Shown: positions 9,871 to 21,672 of the stretch, piece by piece | Numbering within the stretch: position 1 is the stretch's first letter | How the letters are laid out: each line of letters opens with the position of its first letter | Source of the DNA: Prostheceraeus crozeri | Lineage: Eukaryota; Platyhelminthes; Polycladida; Euryleptidae | Length of the DNA stretch: 64,000 bases | Assembly (NCBI GenBank): GCA_907163375.1 | Contig: CAJQUW010007075.1 | Location: 310,001-374,000 of the forward strand | Direction of reading: 5' to 3' | The notes under the pieces: model-generated | Told to the model about the DNA's origin: nothing | Seen by the model: only the letters and a program-made list of their open reading frames with translations | Database searches by the model: none | Made by a program: the position numbers and the translations under genes

Positions 9871-11642
9871 TTGTAGAACAGCGGACCCTGTGACACCTAT
9901 TGCTATTACACACAACGATCGAAAAACTCTTTACCATGAAAAATTCCAAACTTTTGAAGCAAATTCATATGCTTACACCGAATATGTGTGGCACCACGAC
10001 GTAAATTTTTAGCAAAATATCCTCTCTGAAAAAGAATATTTGCAATATTTTGTTCCCTTCCAACTTGATAGTTATCCATTGATAGTTATATAGGTTGGAA
10101 ATCACGCGCATTTCGAAAGAATTACAAAATCCTCATGATATTTATCCATAAGATGACTTTGATGAATAAAATGCATAATTACCAACCATTTCGTGATACT
10201 TTCAAATCCATGATCCCGAGTGAGTAAGTGATCTTGAATGGTGAGTGATGATAGATAGCAAACGCAAATTGTTTGTAAGCATTCTAATATTGAGCGGTGC
10301 ACTGAAGTTTTGTGTAATGCATCTCAAAAAGCGATTAGGTTGATCTATCTCATTCAATTAGCACTTGCGAATCAGTAAAATGTGCATATAATAATGGTGG
10401 ATTCGGTTTACGAAAGCTCAAAATATGAATAACTTTCAACATTTATATATGCAGAGTATTCAAATGGCGAGTTTCTAACTTCATGATTCCGCTTACATGG
10501 CATAATATTGCAAAAAAGCAAAAGAACGTAAGCCGATGACCGATGATATTAGATTCTGACTGAGAGTAATAGCTGCAATTGCTCACAGAAAGTCAAGTAA
10601 ATAGGAATTTCTTGTATTGGGTTCACCCTTCCCTTAAGTTCATTTGGAGTTCTTAATGTGGCATTGTTTCATATTGGAAAGCAGGTGGGAAGGAAGAAAG
10701 AAATGAAATTGTCAAGCTATGTTTCCTTTTGCGCCCATTGATGCTGTTCTTCTGCTATCAGATGGCCGTCGAGACGGTCGTGGCTTCTTTGACGAGTCCA
10801 AACCATCCTATCGGCTGCAACACGTCTTGTTGCTGTCAGATTCATTCCGATGTTTGTCAGCGCATCTAGCAGCAAGGCTTAAATTCTATAATATAATCAT
10901 TGTTAATATATAATATTGTTATATGATATAATATATGATATATCATATATTATTGTTATATCATTGTAATATCATTGTTACTACTGTTTTGCAAAGCAAT
11001 TCAGATAAATAGTGCTCCTTTAACACTTCAATCTCATGATTCGTCGATTAAATTGCAGCTGCACATAGACTGAAACTTCCAAGAACACCAAAGACGCAAA
11101 TATAGCAATTCATTGTGCGAGCGCTTTCAAGTTGTTGCCCTCATATACAGGCTTCATTAAACGGTTAGAAGCAAGTATAAGTACAGATCAAGATGTAGTT
11201 TACAGGTACAGATAAATACAGTTTGCACTACGCTGATCACTGCGCAGCGATTTTTAAAAGCAAAGATGAAATCAGCGCATTCCTCAGACAATTGAATAGA
11301 ATAGACATACATATGCAATTCACCGTTGAGCATTCGATCAATGACTCTATTAGCTTAGAAATGATAATTAATCTTGGAAACAATAGTCTTGCTGAATATA
11401 GCTTATTAAGCCTACTAACATTAGCTTGTACATCCCGAGCAGATCGTATTGTCTCTCGCAGCATAAAACGAACACTATTATGAGTTTGAGAAATAGATCG
11501 GAGAGCTAATACAACTAATATTTGCGACCCAGGCCGGCCGTGTTTCTCTTTAGGACCGGACCCGGCTCCCACTCAGAGCAGGATGTCTTGAATTCTATTT
11601 ATGCTTTAACATTACTGGTGTGGTGTTATGTAACATTCAACG
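9871..11642. other. No recognised gene
   Basis: Intronic. A 90-bp AT palindromic stretch lies at 10890-10985 (TA-rich with ATATCATATAT). The open frame at 10719-10913 has no domain I know. The GC-rich island at 11530-11570 (GGCCGGCC, GGACCGGACCCGG) looks like a degraded transposon end. Confidence 0.35.
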
Positions 11643-11837
11643 AGGTGCCCGTGGCACAGTGGTTAAGTGCTTGACCTAGCGACCTTTTGGTCCAGAGGTC
11701 GAGCCCCGAAGGTGTCATTGAAAGTGGGCAGGAAGGGCAATCGGACTAAAAGTACTACAACGCTCCGTAAGTCTGACTATGTTAGTACCGTCCAAGCCCC
11801 AAGTATGGGGAGTAGTGACGTAAAAGCTTTTTTTTTA
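11643..11837 (+). mobile_element. SINE, main family
   Basis: tRNA-derived SINE. A box GTGGCACAGTGGTTAAGTGC, B box GGTCCAGAGGTCGAGCCCC, body motif GGGCAGGAAGGGCAATCGGAC, and 3' part CACCGTCCAAG-like, then CAGTATGGGG-like and AGTGACGTAAAAGC. It lies tail to tail with the next SINE. Confidence 0.9.
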
Positions 11838-12020
11838 TTCATTACTGCTGCCCCATACTGGGGACTTATACGGTGGGGGTTCCGACTTCTCTGGAGCGCT
11901 GTGGTACTTTAAGTCCGGATGCCTTTCCTGCCGACTTCCATTGTCAGTTTTGAGGCTCGACCCCTGGACCAAAAGATCGCTAGGCCAAATACTCAACCAC
12001 TGTGCCACAGAGGCCACTCT
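11838..12020 (-). mobile_element. SINE, main family, tail-to-tail with the preceding copy
   Basis: Reverse-strand copy with the A box (TGTGGCACAGTGGTTGAGT), B box (GGTCGAGCCTC) and the GGCATCCGGAC body. Its 3' end abuts the 3' end of the copy at 11643-11837. Confidence 0.88.
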
Positions 12021-13635
12021 TCACTGCTTCACAAATTAATTCACATAAATGACGCCCCTGCAACACTTCAATCCCATGATTCGCCGATTTAATTGTAGTT
12101 TCACCTAGAATGAAGCTTTCAACCTTCATTCGTGACAAGTCACGACGTTAAATCATCCCCTCTTTTTCCAAATCGCCGCAATGAAGTTTTTGCCTAGCAA
12201 ATCAAATCAATCCCGCTAGACTTGCTAGAGACAGTTTTGTCTATATTCTGATTGAGTCTCGAAACGTTTGCTTGATGACGAGTGCCTGGAAGCAAAATTA
12301 TTCCTGAATAGACGAAATGGTTTTGATATTGACAAAATTTCTATCTTTCGCACAATCTAGGAAAGTTGTTTATCCTAATACGGAAATTTAATCATCTACT
12401 CAGAAAGTCAATAATTTCAGAAGGAGAATGTTTCTGATTTATAATTACGCTCTGGATGTAACACCAAGATTATGAATCAATCTCAAGACATCTGCACAAT
12501 CTTTAGTTCTGGAGGTATAGCAAGTTAATCTCAGACACCCGTATTCTAGACGGTGTAGGGGAAGTGAAAATAACAAAATGAGCAGCACGGACCGAAATCT
12601 CCGTCTTAAATTCATTATGTAAACAATTCCATTTTCCCAATCCGTGATATGTGTATTGATAGGGAAGTGTAAATATTGTTAGATTTGTTAGTCGGTGCAA
12701 TGAGAACCCCTTCACTACTTCGATAATGCTAAAATGCTTTGTCTAAACGTGATTTAAATATCACGGTAAAAGAACAGTTGCGAATTTAATTTCAACCAAA
12801 CAGGAACTAATGATAGCATGGATTTCAATTCAAGATCTCAGTATAATCTATTATTCCATTTTGCATACACGCATTTCATGCGACATTCCAATAATTTCTC
12901 TAAACTACAGGTTTACGAAGGGTGTAATAAATTCATCCCCACCATATTCCTTTGAATTTCAAAGTCATCTGGCCTTGTTAATAGAAAGAGTAGAGTAGTT
13001 TGTATTACTGATGTGCGGTTATAACCGTTCCGTGCAGAAACTGGTTCTGGCTGCCGGACCAATACAATGAAAATTGAGCGCATTCAATACTCGTACATTG
13101 AAAGTCTCCCCGTAACCAAACGACAGATCCGCTCTTGCAAAGGCTAAAACACAAATGCTCTTATGCGAGAATTGCATGCGAAAATTTCCAAGTCCTAGAA
13201 CTAGAGATATCGCAATATAGGCCAAACAGATTGCCAACGAATGATAATTACCGCATGACTCAACAATAGTTAAGAGTGTTAAAGTGCATTCGAAAGGAAG
13301 TGTCCCTTTCTAGGCCTAAGTGTCGTCGAATTCTGACTTGAATAAATACTAATGAGGCAGTTGCTGAGGTCATCTCGGTTGATATCGATACAAGCCGCGT
13401 GACAGTTTGCAACATAATTTCAATTAACGCTATCAGGTTTCATTAAATGCATTAGATACTTACACAAGTTTCAAAGGGTAAAGTCGACAACAAATTGAGA
13501 TGTCGTAGTTTTCTTTTTTATTTATAACCGCTTGACACACGTGACAATAATAGACATCTGATCAACTGAACGAAAAGATTCATTCACAGGACAAAAAGAA
13601 TTTCGTGTAATTCGATTGCCGATACCAATATGATA
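12021..13635. other. No recognised gene
   Basis: Intronic AT-rich sequence. Short open frames on both strands show no domain or coding signature. Confidence 0.4.
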
Positions 13636-13637
13636 TA

Positions 13638-14170
13638 CAGGGTGACTCACAAGTCTTAATCGGGTTTCAAATTCAGATTTCTCAGCAAGCATTTACACTA
13701 TGAACGTAATTTTTCGTTTATGCTGTAGTTGAAGAACCAGAATTTCCAAGAAGACTTGCATTTCATATATGCTGGAAATGAGCTCTGTTCATTTCGGTAC
13801 AAAGAATGACCTGTTTTTTTTAAGTTTTCAAAAGTCTTAGTGACTGTGACCTGCGTCACGGATTGGACTGCTTCAGCAATTTTCATTCGCAGCTCTGTGT
13901 TGTTCGTTGGCCTATTCTTATGCACCATTTTCTTGATATGACCCCACAAAAAAATCAAGAGGCGTCAGATCTGTGATCCTAGTTGGCCAGTTGATCTAAT
14001 GGCCGGTGACCGTTTTGACCAATCCATCGATTAGGGAATTGGATGTTGAGAAATTCTCTGACTTTCAGACCCCAATGAGGAATGAGGCGGTGCGGCATCT
14101 TGTTGAAAAAAATCGTCGAAAATCGTCGTAATCTCTTTAGTTCCCGATAAAAAATAATCGTTCAACATCT
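13638..14170 (-). mobile_element. Degenerate second mariner-like element
   Basis: The left end is TA followed by CAGGGTGACTCACAAGTC. The minus-strand translation gives, in pieces and several frames, QDAAPPH, LKVREFLNIQFPNRWIGQ, TDLTPLDFF and WGHIKKMVHKNRPTNN. This is the catalytic C-terminal half of an IS630/mariner-type transposase of the same broad group as the one at 6126. The N-terminal half and right inverted repeat are not visible, so it is truncated and frameshifted. Confidence 0.72.
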
Positions 14171-16559
14171 CAAGTCTTTGGTCACTGTTCATTCAAAGGA
14201 GCAAGGTCCTATATTGATACCGATATCAAGATTAATAGGGCCTACTAGATGACATAGGACAATATACGACAAGGTCATTGACAGCCTGTTTTCTTGCTTG
14301 CTTCTGTGCTTCATCTGTATGCATCGATTATCGTCAAATTGCATCGTTGTAGCCTCAGTCCAGCGTTGCACCTGAAGGAGAGCTGGCCGAAACATGTTGT
14401 GCCAATTAAATTCAAAATCAAATGAGGCCTTTCATTTTATTTATAAAATTTGAAGGGATCAAGCTTTTTTCATGAAAACATTATACAGCGGCTTAATAAG
14501 TGAGATAAATTAAGGGTTTGCGTGCATACTTTTTCATTTTACGTCCATTATCCATTCCTAGTAGGGGAGGACAGTGTTCCCAATGGATTTTCTACAAAAA
14601 TCATTAATTAAATATTCTGTGAGGCCATCCATAAAGGAAGTCCGTACAATATTGGCATTTTTTGACTCCCCCCACCTCAGGACATCCTCATTTCACGAAA
14701 CTTTCCATTCATTTGCTGACTGCTATTTGTACAATAGAAACAAATAAACGAATATATATTGCATTATTATTATCAATTGCATGCTTGCTTAAGTTACCAA
14801 TGGGTATTCAGCAAATACAGAACAATTCATTGTAAAAAAAAAATAGACATTTTTAATTATTAGCAGGCCTATACAGCAATTATAGTTTCCTACAATTCTC
14901 AAATTCTAAGATCTAATTTTATTATCTGCTAATTTTTTATGCGTGAAAATTGTCACTTATCTAATAATTTAATAAATTAATTAAAAATAGCAAATTAATT
15001 TTTATAAATTAATCTAACTTTATATATGCAATTAACGTTTTTAATAAATATACGTGTGCATATAGTATACAACTACTCATCTGATCGTCTAAGTGAAAAT
15101 ATAGAAGGATAGCATAGATGAAATGTAGGATGGCAAAAGAATGGACAGATTCCTGATAATCTCATTGACACAGTTGTTTTATTCCAACAATGTATTTTTT
15201 GCCGTAGATCGAAGCTAACTCAGCAGCCTTCACTATTCTATCATAAATGTAAGCGCTTAAGTTTGCGGGAGCGTCCACATTTTCCTTGGCCATCCCTCCA
15301 TGCACGTCCGCAAATGTCTGCATTTATAAACGCTGCGGACGTCCCTTATGAATGGTCCCTACGTAAAGTTAGTGCATGCGCATCAACTTAATCGACGTAT
15401 AATCATAGCTCATAGATTTCCAAGCTCATAGCAAATTCAGCAAGCGATAATCAACAAAAAACGAGAGGGGAGCAAACAAAATTTTGCAGGTGGCCCCCTC
15501 CTCACACGGCACTACAAGTTTGATAATGAAACTTGTAGCTTCTAGGCAAATCATGATGACAATTTGCATAATCCTTGGAGACTTGACAAAGTTGGTTGAT
15601 TCAATTTGCTTTCTGTTTTGTACTTGTCTTTATCCTTTCTATTTGATCTACGTCCTAATGTGCATGCTTCGCTTCGAAAGATCAGATAAACTGATGACGT
15701 TTACATTAATCAGAGATTAATCGCAGCATTATTATCAACATAATTATTGTAAATTCTGAATATAAAAGCCATCAGTTGACCTGAATAAGAACTAGTGATA
15801 TACTTTCACTTTCCTCCAACTCAATTAGATATTATGAAGCAAATCAGTGCACAGTTGACCATTGTTGTACCGGATATACATGTACCTATCATACCCCTGA
15901 TTGCGTGGTCTAATGGATTGATGGCAATTCGTTTATTCCATTGGGATATTTATTGTGAATGGTTTAGGATTGGGAACCCAATGAAAATTCTCATTGGGAT
16001 TGGGAAAAATGCCATCCCAAGGGCAAGCGTTGTATCCAGTGGAACACTATTATCTAGAATGCTTATGTAACATTATTGAACATTTCTATATCTGCTCGCA
16101 GTCAGAGTAATCAAAAATTCATGATTTTCTATGTCAACTCATTGATTAAGATTTTTAACATTTAACGAAAAGAAACCATCTAACATTGTTATTTTCAAAA
16201 TCACCTTCAACTTAATATTCAATCAGAGCTAAATATTTGCATCATCCTAGCATTTGTACGGGCTACGGAGACGTACCACAGGGAATAGCGCATAAGACGA
16301 GGACAACAAGCTAACAATACATCAGCGGTCCTGGTCAGCGCAGAAGCAAAAGAAAATTTTTGACTTTCTTGTGTAATACCTCTTTGCTGACTAAAAATGT
16401 AGAATTCGCTCGTTCCACATTTTCAATGTCGTAAAGATATTTCAATATTGCTACATTGAATATGATGTGTAGAAACTAGAAACTACTCTCAAATTCGTTA
16501 AATAAAAAGAAACCTCGGAGATTATGCTGATGGTTCCGGAATGACGTCAACCATTGAGT
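14171..16559. other. No recognised gene
   Basis: Intronic and very AT-rich, especially 14830-15080. No domain was seen in the short open frames at 15484-15720 and 15795-16070. At 15960-16020 there are three nearby copies of a GGGATTGGGAA-like word. Confidence 0.4.
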
Positions 16560-16762
16560 GCCGTCCCCGTGGCACGATGGTTAAGTGCATAGCCTGGCGA
16601 TCTTTTGGTTCAGAGGTCGAGCCCCGAAGGTGTCATTAGAAGTCGACAGGATGGGCATCCGGACTAAATGTGTCACAACGCTCCCGAAAAATCTGACTAT
16701 ATCAGCACCGTCCAAGTCCCCAATCGGAGGGAGCAGTGACGTTAAAGCTTCATTTTAGTAAT
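16560..16762 (+). mobile_element. SINE, main family
   Basis: Complete-looking copy: CCGTGGCACGATGGTTAAGTG, GGTTCAGAGGTCGAGCCCCG, GGATGGGCATCCGGACTAAA, CAGCACCGTCCAAG and GTGACGTTAAAGC. It is followed directly by a GTAAGT-containing tail and then by the dispersed repeat at 16776. Confidence 0.9.
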
Positions 16763-16775
16763 TGAGTAAGTATGT

Positions 16776-17536
16776 AGTAGGTAGAGTGCCGACTCAAATA
16801 TTTGTCTGCATACAGTGAAAATCTTCATAACAAAAGATTCAGTTTTTTGAGGAGATTACGTTCCTGCGGTCTAAAAAATATTTGATCACTTTTCAAAAAG
16901 CTAAATTTTTGCAAATCATTCCTGTGTTATATACTAGAGAAGTGGACATACTATGTAAATAGCAGACCCACTTAATTAAGCGGAAATTGAGCTGATTATC
17001 ACGGAAACTTCATGAGCCACGTCATAATGCAAGTCTTCAGGGAAAAGTTGAGATCTAATTGTAGGGTAGTTCTAATCCTGACTGAAATTTCAAGTTTTTG
17101 ATTCAATTTTGATCGGCATAATTTTATGATTCACTAAATCTATGTCACATTTCTTGAATCTGAAGAGAAATATGGACCCATGTGCATATTTTGAAGTTAA
17201 TAATGATGATTGTCTTAGATTATGATATTTGTTCTTTCTTTCAGTGGTCTAGTCTGTGTTCTGATCGCGATTAAGAAAATACTTTGATTAGTAAGACTGA
17301 GCATTAAAATAGTAATCGCTAATCGCTAATTTAACGAACATTGCCTCTCAAAGGTTGTCATGATACGGAGGCATTGCTATCATGATCAGTCAATTCCGTG
17401 TACGTTTCTTTAAAAGTGTAGAACTTCGCATATCTCACATGTGGTGCTTGGTCTCAACTCGCGTTCATTTAAAAAAAATCGAAAGTGGATACACATTGAG
17501 GATTTAATTAATACTGAGTTGCCACTCTACCTAATA
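16776..17536 (+). mobile_element. Dispersed TIR repeat, copy 2 (about 760 bp)
   Basis: Counterpart of 966-1704 in the opposite orientation. The left end is TAGTAGGTAGAGTGCCGACT and the right end is ACTGAGTTGCCACTCTACCT. It starts just after the SINE tail at 16762. It carries no coding capacity. Confidence 0.72.
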
Positions 17537-19705
17537 TACTTACTCTATGACGTCTACTTTTCGGCCATTTTGGCCATCCCGTCATTACTTCCATTCAATT
17601 TGCACACACTGCCTTGTCACGCGCTCTAGTTTTGTTTTCTGATGAATATAAGAATCGATTGTGAAGGTTCTGAGTTGGATTCAGTGCTACAACTCTCGCC
17701 GTAGAAGTCACGCACATCGACCGCTTCAATGAATTTGCTTAACACTCTTCAAATTATCCCACTGGCGTCAATAGACAATCGGAACGTAATGTACTGTGCG
17801 TACTACGGCTGCAAAGATCTCCCTGATAATATTGCGATCAACGTTCCTATTCTATTGGCAAATCGCCAAAGTGTCTTTTACTCACTGCATAATGCAGACA
17901 ACAGTTCTCAAAAAGATAGTCAAGATGGAGAATGTCGGATGCGTGGTTAACTGACAGAGCTTTTGGATACGGTACTTGTGATTCTTGCAGTTGCATGCAG
18001 TGAGTCCCTTCAGCTTTATGAAAGGATGAATCAATCGTTAATTTAGTAAACAATAATAAAAAAGTTATTATTGTGTAGGAAAAAAGGAATTACAGGTACC
18101 GCAGAAATCTTGCACTAGGAACAAAATGATACAAGATTTTTTTCACATTTTTGTAGTTGTTCTAAAAGGAAATATTTTACAAAATGAAGTCAATCTGGCT
18201 GAGAAAAACTTGAACTCATTGAGTGAACATGATGAAAAAAATAAAAATGAATATAAAATAAAGTCTTATAGATATGCAACAATTGTAACAGACAATCAAT
18301 AAAAAATCAAGTCAGCAAAAAATCGAGCCGATAACAAAAAGTATTTGACGTCGCGATTCTCTTACTAAGTGCTTACTGTAAGCAGCTCTTTCTAGGTGTT
18401 TGATTTTAATTTTAATTTTGTCGCCTCGTGCAATGCGCTCACCGCTATTATAAACTATTATTATAATTCGGGTGAACTTCGGTTTTGAAATTTATTGTTC
18501 GCATACCAACGTCCGGACAAGGTAACCCATGTAAAACTTGCGATAATGGAATTGACTTCGCTCACCAGATAATTAAATTGAAATTAGTCTGGAAAATTTC
18601 ATTAAGCTTTAAAACTTTGCCTGCATTTCAAAATCTTGTAGATGAATCTATGAGATCATGATTTCATTCCCAAGCAATTCGTTAGTTCAGCATAAATCAC
18701 AATTAAAGTATGGCGTGATCGCTTTGCAATTCGGAATGAATACCAACTGAAATTTCTGATCGCTGACTTAATCTTTCAAATGTCGGGAAGTGATTATCTT
18801 TTCTCTTTCAACTTGGCCTCACACTGTATTCTATTTCATAATCGAAACCGCTGCAATGTGGTGATTAGCAGAAGGAGAGGTTCATCAAAATGAATTGTTG
18901 AGAACAGAGTTCGACTACGCGACCTCAAGAGGAAGATGCTGTTCAAGGACGGCATTTGAACTTGTTGTGGAAAGTGAGTACGTGAATAAAATTGCGAGCA
19001 TTGCACTGTTAAAAAATCACCTCCTCATAAGCTTCTCACTGAGTGGAATAGGGAAGATCCAGCAGCTCAGAGTTGAACCTCTTCGCATGAAGCATGAGAA
19101 AAAGCAGGAGGACCTTTTGTTTCTTGAAACTGCAATGTTCACAATGAAATGTTTCTGTGAGTTAGCATTGAGCCCCCGACCTTCGGATCGCTGGATTATG
19201 TTTATGCCATGGGACTACAAGCTAGCGCAAGATAGGTAATTAACATAGCACTGGCAATTAAAACAGGTCTAGTGGTTGAAAGATCAAATGGCGTAGAGAC
19301 ATTGATTGCTTAGCGTCCGGGAGACATGAGATCAACGCAACACTTATAAAAAAAGATATATTGTGCGTACTTTTGCCTAAGTGCTCAGCATCAGTGCGAC
19401 TCAATGGTTTCCTGGCTCAGAGGAAACATAACTGAGCGTCACTATATGCAGCGAGATTTGTGGGGACTTTTTTAGTCATGCAATAATTATCAATTAAGTC
19501 TAAGTAGTCTAAGTAGTAAAACGTACAAATATATTTTTAAGTATTCAAACAGCTGAATTCAAAAGTTTGTGATGGAATGACAGGATCACAAAAGAATTTG
19601 AAATTAACACATTTTTGCATTATCTAGTTATGATAAAAAGGATGACAAAAAACAAAAATTCAGTAGAACACAGCCCTCATGTAAATAATGCCCATTTCAG
19701 CACCT
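17537..19705. other. No recognised gene
   Basis: Intronic. A plus-strand frame at 18895-19239 (about 114 codons) contains a strong donor-like GTGAGT, but it has no known domain and no clear acceptor. I do not call it a gene. Confidence 0.35.
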
Positions 19706-19706
19706 T

Positions 19707-19786
<80 letters not shown>

Positions 19787-19790
19787 TGTG
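19706..19790. repeat. Compound microsatellite (TG)n(GA)n
   Basis: About 13 TG units followed by about 27 GA units with one interruption. A purine-rich strand of this kind can form non-B DNA. Confidence 0.97.
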
Positions 19791-19943
19791 AAATGAAAAG
19801 AGAGAGTAGAATAACAAATTAATAGTCTCTTTTACCAGCTAACTCGCCCTACAGCAAAACATTTCCATTAACAAGATGATTTTTGCAATCGATTGAAGAT
19901 GGCTTGGCAAGTCATTCATTTTTAAACAAGGTTGAGGATGAGT

Positions 19944-20092
19944 CAAGGTTTTGTTGTTGTGTTGATTTAATCAGAGACATAATAAATTTCGGCTACTACT
20001 CAGCGACCATCATCAGATAGCAGAATTAAAAAATGGCTATCTCGAGCTGTGTTAATGTCGTTAATCAAATTATTACAACAACAAAACCTCAA
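19944..20092. mobile_element. Small inverted-repeat unit with a hammerhead-like core
   Basis: The ends AGGTTTTGTTGTTGT (19947) and its reverse complement ACAACAACAAAACCT (ending 20090) enclose about 140 bp. On the minus strand the inside reads CTGATGA, a GG...CC stem-loop (GGUCGCU-GAGU-AGUAGCC) and then GAAA, the order of a hammerhead core. I could not find a good stem I or III, so this may be a decayed copy or chance. Confidence 0.45.
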
Positions 20093-20690
20093 CCACTTTT
20101 AAGAATTTTGGAATATTTGTCCTGATAGCATTCGTAAAGATTGCGGAGTGCCATTTCACCTGGATGCAGAATAGAAAGATGTCCTCTGATTTGAGTAAGT
20201 CAAGCGACATCCTTCTATCCTGATTGCATTAAATAGAGGCAGGCAGCTGCGTACCTTTTGAAATGATCGTTTTGGATGGTGTAACCTCTTGATCTCTCAA
20301 TCCTAACGAGATGCACCGTTCTTGTCAAGTTCGATTGAAAACAAGTCCATTTCTACACCTTTTGTCTAACCTCAAGTGAAAGTAAGGAAAGATGCACTTG
20401 AAGTTGAATCTTCCTCTATCGCAAAATTGTCAGCCCTCATTAGGGCATTTTATCATTATCTCTGCTAATGTCTGTGTTTATTTCGCACGGTGAAAGGTAT
20501 TCAAGATGCGAACACGAGATACATCGAAATGACGTTCGATTGCCATTGCAGAAATTGTACTTCACGCAACATCTCGGTATAATAAAATTCACTTACACCT
20601 TGTGAATTTAAAGTATGATTTTCAGAAGTAGCAAACTTTAAGTGCAAATGTGGTGTGTGAAAGGAATGCGTGTTGATGACCTGAGTATGA
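20093..20690. other. No recognised gene
   Basis: AT-rich intronic sequence between the inverted-repeat unit and the candidate gene at 20691. I see no promoter I can support. Confidence 0.35.
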
Positions 20691-21092
20691 AGAGAGGTTT
20701 TGGAAATTGATGGGAATGGATTCTTGCCTGAGAAAGCGGGTCGACGATTACAAATGATGAATGTAGACCGGGAGCAACGACAAAAGCTCTCATCCGACAG
20801 ACTGATCCAGAACGGAGATTCTAATGTAGACAGCAGAGATTGGATCAATGATTTCTGCGAGGCATGGAATATCGGCTACCGACGTCTCATCGGTTATTTC
20901 CACCCCTCGATGAATACCAGCATAAAATCGATCCAAAATGAAGAGACACTATCCCTAAGAGACTTTGTGAACAACGAGCGTGGAAATCTTCATACGAAGA
21001 AAGTGAAAAAATCAATATCTGACCTTCAAGAAAGACTTAGAAATCTGTGCGAGAAACATCAAGACGCTACAAAAAAACCCCCGAACTTTTGA
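20691..21092 (+). CDS. Hypothetical small protein or terminal exon, nested in a SARM1 intron
   Basis: Open for 133 codons after a stop at 20688, with no in-frame ATG near the start (the first Met in frame is MMNVDREQRQ, around codon 22). It may therefore be a terminal exon entered by splicing, or translation may begin at that ATG. The product is hydrophilic and charged: REVLEIDGNGFLPEK, DWINDFCEAWNIGYRRLIGY, and a lysine-rich, coiled-coil-like end SDLQERLRNLCEKHQD. Residue use looks coding rather than random. A polyadenylation signal AATAAA lies at 21132, 40 bases after the stop. I do not recognise the family. It could be an orphan gene, a retroposed fragment or chance. Confidence 0.4.
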   Translation, partial: REVLEIDGNGFLPEKAGRRLQMMNVDREQRQKLSSDRLIQNGDSNVDSRDWINDFCEAWNIGYRRLIGYFHPSMNTSIKSIQNEETLSLRDFVNNERGNLHTKKVKKSISDLQERLRNLCEKHQDATKKPPNF

Positions 21093-21131
21093 TTCAATAG
21101 GCAATTGCATTCGCCTGCATGTGATTTATCT

Positions 21132-21137
21132 AATAAA
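21132..21137 (+). promoter_or_regulatory. AATAAA polyadenylation signal after the candidate gene
   Basis: Canonical hexamer 40 bases past the stop at 21092. In AT-rich DNA this is common by chance, so support is modest. Confidence 0.35.
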
Positions 21138-21209
21138 ACTAAATTGTGAGTTAACTGAATCCTTGCAGTAAACTGGTGAATTCATTTTGCACATATAATA
21201 CGTTTGCGA

Positions 21210-21664
21210 CAGGGATTGTAGCGCTTAACCGCTTAATCGGTTAAACTATCCTTAACCGGTTAATTTACGTGAACCGATTAACCGCGGTTAAATAGAAATA
21301 TTCATCTTTTATGAAAATTCAACTTTGTTCTTGCTTCACTAACATTAAAATATTGTTTTAATCAAAAACTACATGTTCTTCGAATCCGATTTATAACTAT
21401 AAAAGAAAAGTACATGACGAATTTTCGCAAAATATTATTTTGATTAAAAAGTTTTCTAATGGATAAGCAGGCCTACGTACATGTAAATGGATGTTTGACG
21501 ATAATTCGCTCGATTAGTAAGTAAATACTTCTCACGCTCTAACGTGAAGCATAGTTAAGTTTTTTGACTGATTTTGGCATATTTGATCGATTAACCGGTT
21601 AATCTGTATTTTGTATTGTGACGGCTAACCGGTAAAGCGAAAATTTGAACCGCTGCAATCCCTG
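21210..21664. mobile_element. hAT-like MITE, 455 bp
   Basis: Ends CAGGGATTGTAGCGC and, inverted, CAGGGATTGCAGCGG. The flanking 8-mers are GTTTGCGA (21202-21209) and GTTTATGA (21665-21672), an 8-bp target duplication with two changes. The ends contain many TTAACCGGTTAA-type palindromes. It has no coding region. Confidence 0.82.
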
Positions 21665-21672
21665 GTTTATGA

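Noticed and set aside
18895-19239. Plus-strand frame of 114 codons with an internal GTGAGT donor
   Set aside because: No ATG at the start, no recognised domain, and I could not link it to the candidate gene at 20691.
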